A DNA stretch of 64,000 nucleotides, from NCBI GenBank assembly GCA_933228895.1, contig OW121846.1, forward strand, positions 113,587,336 through 113,651,335, written 5' to 3'. Below the pieces are notes generated by a model, which was not told where the DNA came from, searched no databases, and saw only the letters and a list, made by a program, of their open reading frames with translations. Below are positions 14,201-29,200 of the stretch, in pieces. Position 1 is the first letter of the stretch; every line of letters starts with the position of its first letter. Source of the DNA: Platycnemis pennipes. Its lineage: Eukaryota > Arthropoda > Insecta > Odonata > Platycnemididae. The position numbers and the translations under genes are program-made.

Positions 14201-17200
14201 TTTATGTTGTACTGACTGCACTTTACTGTTCATCTGTTGAATTATTATTATTATTATGTGATTGAAGTCGAGCATCACTGAGTGAAGTTTGTGTTTGGCA
14301 CAGCTTAAGGTGGTCCAGTTGTTATTCTTATTGTCAAAATGGGCATTTCTGACACGTATATGTATGTGAAGTAAGTAATGTGTTCCCATAATGTTTTCAG
14401 ATTTAGGTGACGTGTTTTCAGAGGCCGGAGATATCCAGCCAGCCCTGCCCCCCAAGCATTCTCGTCAAATAACCTCATCTACTTCAAGTTCCATAGCTGT
14501 TCCAAGGCCACCTTCACGTCGTGGAGAGGTCCGTAGATGCATGATTTACATTTTCAAGCATCTCCATAGCATTTTGAATTGTAACTTATCTTTTCCCAAT
14601 GAGTGTGGATTTAGATTGTATCTAAATCCTCTAATTCCGCTGGTTTATGGAACACTAAAATGGAAAGTTTTAATCCACATAAATTTTTTGTTGCACACAA
14701 GTTTTGTGTTCCACCTTGCTTGTACCCCACCCTAGGGTAATATATCCCATTGGATTTCAGTCAGTGATTCCACATGTGAGTAAAGTTATATTGTACAGGT
14801 TTTTTTGGAATTATGACAGCCATCGACGGTATGGTTTTGATGAAAAAATGAAAGTAAATTATTTGAACTCTGCTCACAGTGTCCCTAATGTTTGATGTCA
14901 ATATATTGTTTGGAGAATGTGTTTTATGTTTAACCTTGAACGTGCTTTATTTCAGTGTCATTGGTATATACACCCAAGTGAGGTGAGAAAGATGGGAAGG
15001 GGAAGAGGATTAGAGGGGGAGGGGTAGGTTGGGGGTAGGCTTGGCGTTGTTTTGGGTGAAACCAAAAGGTGGGTGGGGGATGTTGTTAATGGGGTCGTAG
15101 GGAAGGCTCACTGTTAGGGGTCAGAAATCCTTATCCCTCAAGGAATGGGAGGCCTCTGGCAGTTGAGAGTGATTCGCAAACATTGTCATTCACTATGAGT
15201 CCTCTTTTTGCATGTCCCCTTATCTCCACCTCGTCCATCTTGCACCCCTTTTCGTTCAGGTGCAAAATCACTTACATAACCCTCCTCAAGTAGAAGTCTT
15301 GCAAAGTTGTACTGGGACTAATTCCCTTGCTGGAAACTTCTCCTGCGCTCCTCTGCTCTGGTAAGAAAGGACCTTCCTGTTTGTCCTACATAGACTACTT
15401 CACAATCCTCGCACTTTAATTTATACACTCCACTTCTATCCAACAGGTCTCTCCTGTCTTGAGTTTTCTTCAAGAATGACCTTAAACCATTGTTATTGTA
15501 ATAGGCCACCCTGAATTGGTCTTTCTGGAAGAGCTTTCTAAATTTTTGTGAGATCACTCCATAGTACGGTAGTTTACACCATCGAATATACCTATCTTTC
15601 AGTTCTGTTTGATTGCACAGTGTATATTTTGCCTTGAGTGACATTTTCTTTTTCAACATCCTGTCAATTAGCTTTTCATTGTAAGTAGGGATGGGTCGGT
15701 TCCACTTTTTTTCGGTTCCGGTTCCGGTTCTTAATTTACCACTTACTTTGCATTGCTCAATGGTAAGATAAGGTAATCAATAATCATTTACAGAGACTGA
15801 ATTAGAATAATTCGCGACTTTGAAGCATCTAAGTACACTATTTCACCAGGTTTTAATGTGAAGCCTCCACTTTCGGAGTGTGAGTAGGTTTCAAACTGGT
15901 TTTCGCGCCAATTATTTCGGTACCGATTATTTTTGGCCTCGGTTCCGGTTCCGGTTCTAAGCTCAAGAACCGGTGGAAACGAGAACCGAAGAACCGAACC
16001 AACTCATCCCTAATTGTAAGCATTATGTAAGGCAATTAATTTAATGTTTCATAACTCGTGTTCGAAGTTTGAACTCGAGAGGGGGATATTTAGCAGCCTC
16101 TTCAACATGATATCAAATTGGATAGTTTTTGTGAGATGTGGCGGCGTGACTTGTGGGGGATGATCTGGGTCTGTGGTGGTATCTTTTTGAAAAATTGAGA
16201 ATTTGAATCCCAGCACTGCCTTTGATACTGTTTCAAGAATCCAAAGAAGTTGAGTGATATCCCCCACAAGTCTTTTATCTGTTGTTTTTTTTATAGGACT
16301 TAGTGAAGGCAAGCATTATCACATGAAATTGACAATTGTAAGGGAGAATATAGGTAAGGAGGGAAGCACCTACCATGCTCTTCTGTGCATTCTTTTTTGC
16401 TAATTGTGTAAATTCTCTTACAGGGCCCTTCTCTCAGGGGAAGAATGAGCCCAGCTCCAATATCAAGAGCTGACAGTGTTGGAAGTCTTGAGTTTCGAAC
16501 GTCAGGAGTTCCTGTGGGCTCATCTCGTGGTCCCTCACCTCTTACCATTGGCATGGCAGATACCATTCCATTAGCTGTTGCTTTTCATGAGATTGTTCAC
16601 TCTTATTTTAAAGGGACTGATGAGTCAAAGTAAGTTACGGGATAACCATCTCCTTACTGCATGAAACACCCAATGTCAAAAAAGATTCGATTGTTAACCT
16701 TAACTTGTAGTTGATGACTTAAGACTGTGGACATCAACATTCTTTTCTTAGCTGCCATTGTTTTTCAATGTATGTTCAAGATATCCCTGCAGTGAACCCT
16801 ACTCTCCTGATACAACTCTTAATGCCTCATTAAATGTATTCCAGTAGTGGTGTATGTTTAAATGTACCATTTACAACAGTGAAAAAAGTTAATTGATGTT
16901 TTCCCATGATTTACAACATTTTTATTGTGTCCCATCCAATTTCCGACGTATGTAGAATCCTGTATTTACACCATGACTTTTCCGTTTTCATGCTGTTTGC
17001 GTTAGATGTGGGTAAGAATGCAATAGAGTAAAAAAAAATCCCCATCTATGATACATATTACCTTACATACCAGTCTATATAAAACACTTCTTTACCTTGT
17101 TTCATGCATATGCACTTCAAAAACACGTGAGAGAGCAGTAATGTGCTCTGTTATATGGAAGATTTTGGACTTAGTGGCGTAGCGTACATAGTACCACTAG

Positions 17201-20200
17201 TGATGGAAAAATGAAATATTTACACTTGCCATCCTTTTGCCAGGATAAGATTCCTACTATGAAATGAATGCGTATAGGATGCAATTTATAATTCAGGGAC
17301 GCCTGAGGGAGCATGTAATCGGTACCAAAGTTCACATTGTGAAGAGTGAAAATGGATTTTTATCCAGACATTATGAAATGTTAAAAATACATTAACTGAA
17401 CTGATGGACGATAACAGGGGATCATTCGTCATACCATCGAAAGGTACTACAGGGTACTGCAAAACAAAACTTATTGAAATATGTTTTATCGTGTGAAAAT
17501 CACATTGAATAAATAAAATTAATTGGTTGAGAAATTTTTACGTTGGATAACTGCTTGTGCTGGCCGACCAGCGAGGTAGCTCATTATTCTCATGTATTGT
17601 TTATGCTATCCATAATGACTCGGGAACGTAAATTTTCTTTTACTTGGAAATGGGAAATTGATGCTCATTACAATATTTTCAGATGACTCAAGGGTTTTTG
17701 GGTTTCTTCCGGCTCAGTTCATCCCTCTGGACGACCGTTTCATCAGCATTCCAGACGATTGGTAGAAATATATCGTACCAAAATAAATCAGGACTGTATA
17801 CTTTAAGAAATAATTAACAATGTTGCTCTAATTCAGTTTATCAGTGTTTCTAATTTATATATATACACTCTATATTGTTAAAGTATGGATGTGAAACTGA
17901 AAATTGTCCTTTTTCCGGTATTTGCAATTTCCTGCAATTTACACTTTTTTCTAGCGGTCCCTAGAAAAGTGTAAATAAGTGGTTTTCGTGTATTTATTTT
18001 CTACATGATACCTTGAAAATAAATTACTGTTCATACATTTCAACTTGAACTCTGGACCTTGAGCTTCTTCTTTTTCACTGCCAATTTTAACACAAAGGAT
18101 AGCTCTTCTTAGTGGTTGAAGAAAATCATACAGTGATTTGTTTATCACTTTTTTTGATGAATAATCAATTATCATAATGGGCATTGGCTTTATAAAAGCT
18201 CCTTCTGCCTAATAAGTGCTATACTGCAATATCAAATGAGAGCTACCTTTTATAGACCCTCCTGAAAATTGCATTTGGGATCAGGTATCTTGGATCACAG
18301 TGCCGGACGTATAATTTGCAGTGGTTTCCTTTTCACATTTGAGATAGACTTAGGATCTGTCTTTATGGACAATTTCGCTTCTTTGAAACCCAGTTCCACC
18401 TTCCACCATTAGAATCGGGAGTCAAAAGTGGCCTTAAAAAATTCATTTCGAAAGTCAAAGGTCCAATGTGTGATTCCTGGTCCAGCAAATCTTTTCCTTA
18501 TGGCAATGTTGTACGTTGATAAGTGGCAAAGGAGTGTAGTAGTCATCCATAAAAATAGACCCTTACCAGTTGAACACCACTATTAAATAACATGCTGGGA
18601 GTGGATGTTTTATGGAAATAAGGCTGAATGATCCCCTGTTGTTCCCCTGATCCCATCTCTCATGCTGTGATAGTCATTATCAGGTTATGTGAGAAGAACG
18701 TCCAGTGAAAAATTTTCCTTTCTTGTTGTTCTGTGTCTAGTTTATGGATGATCAATTTTCTCATAAATCCCTTTTAGTCTTTGCATTTCTTTTGTCATGT
18801 AAATGTTGATGGAACGGCCAAGAATACTGAGATGTGTAGTTCTATGGCCATCCAGGTTTATTAGCAAAAGAAATATTAATTCAAAAGTACTGTATAGGTT
18901 AAAATTTAGAACTGATCCTCCTGTAAAGATTTTAGGTCAGTGTTTCCTTTTGGCCTCCAGATTCATACCTGGCTTGGCACTTAAATATCTAATGATGTTA
19001 CCCTCTCAGAATATACTCTGGTGTTGTAGTACCAAGTGCAGTAATATTAAAATTTCTCTTTTGAATTTCAGGTGCCAAGTGAAGTTATCGGGGGATATGA
19101 TGCTGTCATTCCCAGCTGGCATTGTAACTGTTCTTGCCAACAATCCAAATCCTGCCCATCTCTACTTTAGGGTTAGAAATACAAGTAGACTGGAAAATGT
19201 ACTTCCTAATAAACAACTAGTCACCTTGTATGTCGCTTATTTCATTTTTTAAATATTTTTTCTCAGCAAGGAATAAAAAAATTCACTTTGGCCTTGTCCT
19301 TATTTCAGAGACAATTTGCAGTCAACTCCAGATTCTATGGTTTTTGAATTTAACATGAATTCCTTGACCTCATTGCTACGGAGGCAGTCTGAGCAAAATC
19401 CATCTGCGTCTTACTTTAATGTTGACATTTTAAAGTATCAGGTAAGAATCTTTTATGTTTACTATTTAAACTATTGCTTGTGTGTGTGATGAAAATTTTA
19501 AGTACTTTGTAAAGGCTTCTGTAGTGAAATGCTGGATTTGAATTCCTCCCCAGTGTCTCCTTGCTGGAGATAAACTGGAAGAAATTCAAATGCAGGCTTT
19601 TAACCACAGTAGAAGATCAATAATTCAAAATATCCAGGACCGGATGCTGTTAAATATTTATTGTACGCAACAGTACAAGTGCAACACAACACACATTCAT
19701 CTTTGACGGTGAACACATTTCAACTAAGTCTTATTGTCACTGCACAGATTTGTTACCTGCACCACCCTTTATGTAGTCGCAAGCCTAAATGTAGGTGGCG
19801 GCACAGAGCAACATAAAATATAAATGTACTTATTTTCAACAGATAATTTCCGGAATTATGATATTTCCGGTGTTTAGATCACTTTTCTTTGAGTGTGCAG
19901 TATGGCTGAAAAGGCTGTATTAATTCATCTAGTAAGATGCTATTATTAGTGGTGTGGTGAGTTAAGTGAATAACAAACATTTCTATATAATTTATTTAAC
20001 ATAAAAAAATTTCCATAATAATTTACGACTCATGCAGGGTGTCTGTAAACCTGGAAAAACTGGAATACTCGGGGAATTTTGGTCTTCTGGAAAAGTCAGG
20101 GAATTTGGCGAGTGTTCTGGAAAAATCTGTTTTTGTTGCAAATTTGGAGATTACGTTTTCCTTCCCATTATTTAAACTGCGTAATGCGTAGAGTTAAGTT

Positions 20201-23200
20201 GTTGCAGTCCCTACAGTGATGGTGGCAGAAGGCAAGGCGTTCACTGAAGAAATGTGATGGCTTCGTGGCTTCATCGTGACGTCATCGTGGCATTTGCTTT
20301 CATAATGTTTTTTTCACTATATGGATTATTTTACTGCGTTATTTTTCAAAATTTCTTTTTTCTAAACTCTAAACAAGTTTTTTTAATGTTTTCTTCATCT
20401 CTACACCATATTTTTCTATGTTTTAAACTAGATTGAGCGACCTGAGACAAACGTAAGGCCAGCAACTTGTTGGCCTTTACCTAATGTCTTTATCTGCTCC
20501 TTTCTTTTCTTGGCAACTTGTGGGCCATATTTCGCTCTACAGTTATCAGCTCCTGGAATGTCTCCTGCTCTTGCAGTTATTCAGAAATTTTCAACACTTA
20601 GTATGCAATATGCAATGCCTCTCAATGAAATGGGGGTGCTGGAGGATATTCCTCAGAAAATTCCTGCCCAGACTTGTCTTTTGTAGATACCTCCCCGCCA
20701 TGACGGCGACTCTGCGGCTTATTCAAAATGACAATCCCATCTTGCCTGACTTAATTTTTAAAAAATTTCTTCTGGACAAATAATGCACCACATCGTACAG
20801 AAATATTTTACCTCCCCGCCATGCCAGCAACTCTCCAGTCGCCGACCCTCCACCACGGGTGCCAAATCAGTTCGCTGCGGTGTGAATGCCATCGAGCTAG
20901 AGTCATATCGTAAAGTCGGCAACATATACTGAACATTTGTCAGTGAATTCGATAGTTTATCCTTAAATAACTCATTTTATCTACCCGATGAATAATTACG
21001 ACCCATCAGTCGAAGCTTAGGTGGAGCGCTCTTTGAATTAAATTATTACGTCCAATTGACAACTTTATTTGTGTCTTCGTCCTACTGCTATGACATTTAA
21101 GATACTCTTGTCTAGCATATTTATTGGTCACATTAATGCTTTGTGCAGACTTACTGAAATCATCTTTCATACGCGCAAATGCTAGATTGGCAACTTTTCT
21201 GAAGAATCTTTCGGAATAAATACTACGCAAGTATTTCGGCAGCTCAACGATGATGATGCCACCCCACCACCATAAATGCGATCTTGGGAGACACGCAGTT
21301 ATCTTGGTCATGTGCATAATCAGACACGATAGTGGCGTGGTCAGGTAAAAAATAATTATCTATTTATTTATTTCTCACCATGAGTTTGCAAACATTTTTT
21401 CACCAAATGGGATGACAACTTTTCACTATGCATCTTTACATACATATGAAAATGAAACTTAAATAATTCCTGTTTTTTTACAAAATGTTATACAATGTTG
21501 ATATCAGACGATACGAATATGATACGATGTGGTTTAAAAAATGTGAAATTTCACAATAACAGCCAAATACTCTTCAATTTCGTTAATAGAAAGGTATTCG
21601 CAAACTTTTGGTGAATTTTTCTAACGTTAAAATGGCAATTTTTAACTTATTATGGCTTTAAACATCAAAATAACTTTTATGGTCTTAAAAAAAATTCGTG
21701 AAAAAACCCATTCGCGAAATTTCAGGGTTCCTACTTATGGCAAATAGCAGTATCTCAAGATGCTACACACAGCATCACAATGACTCAACCAACTATTCCC
21801 GATTTCTGGAGTTAATAATTACTGCCCCATGAGCAATATTTAGCTAACAATGCATATGTTTAGGACTGGAGAGCACCCTGGAAAACGAAATAATTCCCCT
21901 GGAAAACTTAGGGAATTTCTAAATGGCTTTGCAGTGGACACCCTACTGATGAATTATCAAGAAAATGGGAGACTAGATTATGCTACCTGAAAATGGAAAA
22001 AAGGCACTTCATAATGTAAACTAGTAAGAACATGCCCATTTAACAAACTTTTTAAATCTAAAATTCATTCTAATCTGCTTGTCATTTTGGGCTAAGGGTT
22101 TAAGAACTGCATTGTCATCTGATTTTACTGTGTAATCTTCATACTTCCACCACAGACTGTGTTGTGACAGCAAGCTGGAGGTGCACTCTCAACATTCATT
22201 TCTTTCTTGGATTTTGCAAATACAGTAGAACCTCGTTTTTACGAACCTCTAATTTACGAAATGACACCAATTTACGAACCATTCCGCCGGTCCCGATCTT
22301 CGTATATAGGAAAACCATATAAAATGACCTCTATTTTACGAAACCTCGATTTTATTGATTTACGAAGTGAGAGGCCGGTCCCTAGGAGTGATTGACCTCT
22401 GTTTTACGAAGTTTTTGAAATGATTTTGTAGCATTGAACTCAGCACAACGGAATAACGGTCGCTGTATACCGCGACAGCAGCAGCTGAAGCCAGACAGGT
22501 CATGTTGAGAGGGCCCTCGGTCCAAGTATTTCATACTGGAAAATGTGGAAAAATCGATTCAGCACAGTGCTTTTTGAAGTGCTTAATCTGTAGCAAAAAT
22601 CCCAGAGATTGATCATCCAAATCGCAATTCAATCCTGATTATATGATCCAAGGAAAAAATGTCCAAAGATGCATGGCACGACGCCTAATTCTCGAAAACA
22701 ATGCCCCAGTTCATGAAATAATCGGATTAGTGCTTGGTAATTTCTATTCCTTTTCTATCATTTTGTGTATTTTGAATACCTAACTCGTCGTCACAAAGGT
22801 TCCATATTTTCTCCGGAATTATTTAAAATTAGCTTTAAGGTAGCCGCCGCAACCCCAATTCCGAACTTACTTCAGGCTTTCACTTGAAAATAGCATTCCC
22901 GTAGGAAGTTCTTTGCTGCAGCTGTCGTGGAGCTTAGTTTCATTGAAAAATACTAATTTTGCAATAATAAATTACATATATTCAAATATTGATGGAATTT
23001 GATTATTTAATTTTTCATTTGAAGTGTTTTACGACGTTAGGTAAGAATTTGCATTCGCGTCTTTGAGATCGCGGTCGCTTTCAATAGCCGCGAGCAAATA
23101 GTTCTCGTAAATCACCGCTAGGTGTCAGCACTGTAGAAAGCATCAAAAAAAGAGGGAATTTCAAATTTACTCAAGTCAAGTTCTAAAATTGACTTAAATC

Positions 23201-26200
23201 AGCTGCGAAATATTATTAAATGTGTTTCAAACGATACGCTTTCTTCAAAAATGGCATTTTCTCGTCTTTTCGCGGAAATATACTGGGTCAGTTGGAACTT
23301 TGTTTTGAAATTTCCTAGTTAAAATGTATCCCTGGCTTTCCCATGTTAAAATGGCTTCTTTAAGCACAAATCGACTAGCACTAAATATACCCCTTTAGTT
23401 AATTAATGCATAACTGCATATGCTTAAAATACTCTGCGGGATGAGTTAATTCTCTTATTCCCCTTATTTTGAGATCTACCAACTGAACAGCTACAAGAAC
23501 TTAATTCAGTTGCAGCAGCTGAGTTCATACCATCATAAATTTATAGAAAAATATACACCTGTTTTCTTTTAAATTCATTTATGTTTCTTTCTTTTTTACT
23601 AAAGTGAGTCCCATAGCCTTAGGAATAACGCCTATGCTATACAGCGAATCAATACAATTGAGGTGTAATTTTTAAATCCTTTCAATTTCTTGCAAATACA
23701 CTGCACACGGAGAATTTCACGTAATATCTGTTATTTTTTCCCAGAATGAGCAGATGACTATTATTTATTATAGTAATTAGTTTGATTTCAACCCTATCAT
23801 AACTATTTGACAAGTTAAGTGCAGCATAGTGTTTAATTTCATTGAAAGTATACTCGCATTCTTGTCACCAGAGTTTTAGTAGACGTACATTTGTCGCAGA
23901 TCAAGCCTCTAATGTGCATGATGTGCCTCCATGTACATTGCTCCATGCTGTGCAAGGTGTTGCCAGAGCATGGGAGTGTCACCGCAAAAACTATTTCCTA
24001 CTGTTGGAGATCAGCTGGTTTTGGTGACACATCATTTCCGGAGACAAAGGAGTTAGTGGAAGATAACCTCCAATTTACAAACCCTCTGATTTACAAAGCT
24101 CAAATTTTTGGGTCCCTTCAACTTCGTAAAATAGAGGTTCTACTGTAAGTCAGTTCTTATGTGTGTGCATTATCTGTTTTTGGAAGTTAGCAATCCCATT
24201 TTCTTCTTAGAAATTACTAACAATGGCAGCTGTTGATAATTATGTAGTGATTGTGAATGTTATCTATTCACACCTGAATTGATGCTAAGCTGCTCATGAA
24301 AAAAGTTTTCTTTCGTCATGATGATGCTACCAGAAATGGGAATACCTTCACTTTGGCACTTGTACACAACCTTGTCCAGCTCATCGTTGCTATGACCGCA
24401 TAAATTTCTCCTTTTAGAAATTCCAGCCATCAAATTGGATTCCTCAATAAACTGCAGAATTTCCTCTCAATCCCTTCATGTCCTGGTCAACTGTCCTGCA
24501 ACATACTCTGCGCACAGTCTCGAAACACGCCACAACCTAATTATCCCAGCAACTACACTTTTTGCTGAAGAGAATGAGTTTTCACTTTCTCTTCAAGCCA
24601 ACTACTGCTTCCAATATTGAATGAATAGCATAAAAATCAGACTATAATGCTAAAGTTTCCATTGCTCAACTAAACTTCATGCTCAATGCTATCATAAAGT
24701 AACAAGCAGTCAGTCCCTCGACACTGAAATATGCTGAGATCAACAGAGGTATCAGATTCTTAGTCTAGTGCCACTGTTGCCTAGCGTAACCCCTGAATCC
24801 TGTACGTACAATGAGCAATTTTTGATCAGTGTGCTATGCACACAGTGTGAACCTCTCTATCCCTCACAGGGTGGTGTGGGATGGACAGGTGGTGGTGTAG
24901 AACAACAATGTTGATGATGGCATTGAATCATTACCAGCAAATGTATACACACATGAGAAATAAGATACTTTTCTTTGAATGGAAAGTGTGATTTCATAGG
25001 CATGTATCTGTTAGGTTGATACAAAGTGAAACAGTGCTTTAAGGTAGCTTTTTAATGGCTAAATAACCATTATTGCAGCAGTGTGATGTAAAAATGAAGT
25101 TTACACAATTCTGTGCAACCTTCCTTTGCTTAGATACTTCTGTTGTTTAGATTTTGAGATTATTGATCTTCTACTGTGTTGTGAGTATTCACTGAGCTAA
25201 TTGAGCTATTACTCTTCTAGCTAATGTAGCATGTACGAAATATAAGTAGCTAGGGCATGTAAGCATGCATCACTTTTTTTAAAAATCCTATCTTTCGCAA
25301 ACCACCTCCTTATCAGAGCAATAACAACTGCCAACTTCAAAGGAACTAAGTACCTCAGACACAACCTTGCAGACCTTTTCCTTATTCGTGACTCCAGCCA
25401 AGGGAGACGCCAACTACCGGCTGAAAACGTAACCAGCGAGATGGTGAAGGGCTATATATTGCCATAGTAAATGATATCGCAAGCAGAGTCCATTCGAGGA
25501 AATGCAGTCCATTGTAGTGAAAATAACAGATTGTTCATTTCTTAACATTTGTATCTAAAATGTAAAATATGTCTCCCATGGTGTAAACTTGAATCCTTCA
25601 TCATGAATATGAATCTTAAAGCCGACGGTCAATGTGTTGTTTTGGTTCAATTCGTACCCTCGGCGAGGCCATGCATGCCGAGAATTTGGAAAAGAAAGAG
25701 GCTGTAAGAATAAGCGTCAAATAATGACATGTGGTGATGAAACACTACAATTATTGGAGGAACATGCAAACAGCTTCGTCTTCGCCTTAAAATTTCTAAT
25801 GCGAATCAATTAATGTCACAACAATCAACCTTGCCAAAATATTTTATTTGATTCTTGTACTTTTTGAAAATGAGTCAGGGCCAAAGGCTGCTGAGCAATG
25901 TAAGCACTGAATAGAAAGAATTTGAGTTTAGTATTGATGAGAGAACTTGTAGGTATTTCAGCTCATCGTATATGATTTTCATCTACCCTTCAGAGAAGGT
26001 TGAGTTATACAATTGACATTTTTGTTTCCACCACAGTCTTTTCCATGGCTAATTCATTTCTTAACATTTGTATCTAAAATGTAAAATATGTCTTGTCTCA
26101 CTTTTAATGTCAGGAAGTATTAATGCTCACATAGTTTTGGTATCTGGGTGACGCTTGTAAAACAAACAAACATAGCTATAAAATGCTTGGCTTGTGGGTA

Positions 26201-29200
26201 CCCCTCGACTTCTTTGAAAAAAATTTGATTCCATTATATGCCTATTTAAATATTTTTGTAAGCAATAGCGATCTTTTTCAATGTGAAAATTAAACTTCTT
26301 GAGAGATATCCATTTTCAAATTTACCTATAGGGTAGTTCTTTTCCTGGCACAAATTTGGTTTGGTCTTCCTCCAAACATGAATACCAGACAATTGATAAA
26401 AACTTTCGCGGTCCATATCTAAGTGATATGGTTTATTTGGGTTGCTCCACCTTGTCGTAGTTGTCCATCTACATATTTCCTCCACTGCTGGAGGCCTCTT
26501 CTGGGTAGAATGTTCATTCTACCCTGAAGAGGCCTCTTAAGGCCGAAATAAACAGGGTGGCGATTGTCAGGGAAAACCGGGAAAACCTGGAATTGCCACG
26601 GAATTTTGAAAATGTGGAAAAGTCAGGGAATTCTCGTAACAGTCAGGGAGAAACTGGGATAGGAAATTTTTGTTATTTTTCTACCATTACGTTTACCAGG
26701 CAGTCTTTCCCGCCGTTTATTTCACCGAGAAATTTCACCAACTAAAACTAATGTCCGCCGCCAAAGTGCATAGAATAAGCCCCATCAAATCGTTGAACAG
26801 TCAGTTGTGAATCTTAGTTATTTAGTTTTGAATCAGTCGTACAATGTATCCCTTTTGTATATCCTTAATGCGATTTTTGCCTAGTAGTGTTAAAATTCAT
26901 GATCACCATGTATTCCGCTCATCACAAGGAATCCGAGGCTATATCGTTCGGAAGATTTTACCTCGTGCTTTTTATGAACTTCCGAGACTCAGGTCGAGAG
27001 GTTGGAACACTATCTCGTTGTAAATGCGTGTTTGCAGTTCTAATAATGCGAGACGATGATTCTTAAAACGGTAATACAAGTACGATCACACGTGTAAATA
27101 AAATCTTACGTAAGATCATCTTCGATTTCCATACCCCCTTCGCGAGACCATAAGAAGAGTCCTCCTCCCCTCCCCACCTTTCTCGCTCGACGTAATTATT
27201 GAATGGCTCCTTTAGCTCCCTCTCGAAACAATTTAGTCAGGTCACAAACCACCTCAAATATGATATTCCTAAAAATGATACTGCCATTGCTTATTGCCTC
27301 TTGTTTTCGCTTGCAGTGGCGCGATTACATTTTTTGTTTATACAAATATTTTTACATTTGTAGTTCCCTCTTACAATCAAGGGGTTATGACCACGTTAAT
27401 CAAAATGTTATTCGCTTATAAAGGTCTCTCGTGCCATCCGATTTTGTTCCAGTCCAACAACTTGGCTTTGGTTTGTATTTTTCACGCAGCTTAGTGATAC
27501 CTGTGCCGGAGTCCGCCGGTAAATTGGCCATTAACTTTACTTCGATGCAGTTCCAGTAATATTCAACTTCCCAGAACTACCACGACACGCCACCTCTTCC
27601 TTGAAAATTAGACACTGTCAATTTGTAATTTTACCGAAGGAAACATACACGGCCACGGAAATACGAAACACGGATACGCGACCGCGAAAAATGTATTAAG
27701 TGTGTACAATTTGTGTGAGTGCTTCACTTGTGAAAGTTTAATATATTTTTTCATTCTCATAGCTTTTAATGTATTGATTTCAGCTTAACATTTGCTGAGT
27801 TTTGACGAAAATTTAATTCAGCAGAAATTAAATATTCCGATAGTAGGAGACCTTTTGGTGATTGGTCAGGGAAATTGGTAAAGCCATTGTGTAAAAGTCA
27901 GGGAATTTGAAAGTTGGTTATCAGTAGCCACCCTGATAAACCACATGTCTTATAAACAGAAATTATTTTAAAACCAAAATTATTTACATGCACTGTGACT
28001 TGGGCCTGAGGAAATGAAAGTGCAAACAAGGAAAACATGTTATCAAGGAACGTCCTAACAGAGTCCACTGTATTTTGATTAATGGTGGAGGGAACTAATA
28101 ATAAGTTAAATAATATAATAAGATGATGGAATAGTACTCTATTGCTATGAGACTCTCAGTAATGTGTATGAGTGCCTGCAAATTATTGGTGCACTAGGGA
28201 TTGTTACCATCTGTGAAGTAGTGAACATACAAATTCGAATCCATATCTATTACTTGAATTTAAAAAATGCATTTAATACACCCTCATTATAAAGTCTGTT
28301 TAATTCAAATGATGGGAGATAAATGTAAAGTGGCAGCCATGGTGGCAACTACAGCTATAATACTTAAATACCACCAAAGAACTTTAAGTGCAAACTAGGA
28401 GATGGAATTGATGGAGAAGAGATGTAGAAATCTACACAAACTAGGTGGAAAATAAACTGAAGGGATAATAATGCTATAAATTTCAAGATGATGTGAATAT
28501 CAGCTGAAATGAATGGAGAAGTTGAAGCGAGAAGGAAGTGAAAAGATGAGATCAATGGTGTTTACCCCTTGATTGATCACCTCTTGTATGATCTCCACAT
28601 ATTTTTCATGATCTCTGTTTATCAATGAATGTTATCATTTCGTACCAGCCATTGATGATGCTGGCTCATTATACCAGTGCCTGCATCATCAACGGCCAGA
28701 CACATGAAGTACCATTAACTATTGTGCCTTGTAAAACATAATGCGCCCCCACTAGTCTTTCTTTTCTCCTCCTGCACCCACCTTACCTCAACCCTTCTTA
28801 GCCTATCATTTCTCCATTCACTCTACGCTGGTCGAAGACCCATCAACGCAGGGAAATCCCTGTACCCAACCTAACACCGCTCCTTCCCCCTCTTTCCCTT
28901 CTCATCCCACTCCCAAAACACCCCTCTCCCTTCCAACAGATAGATGTTCTTACTGTCGTGCTCAACTTGTTATATAAAGAAGATCTATGCATGATCAGTC
29001 ACCTGAAGATGTAACTACATTATGAAACCCTGGTCGTGCCTATTTAAATATGAAGTGAACCAAACAAAGTTTCATTCTTTTATTTTCCATTCAGTTTTGG
29101 GAATATAAGAGGATAATTCCTTAAGTATCTTCCAAAATATGTTAGGAAAAAGAAATTATTTGCAACGGGCTGTGTTAGGGCTGGCTGCTGGATGGAAACA

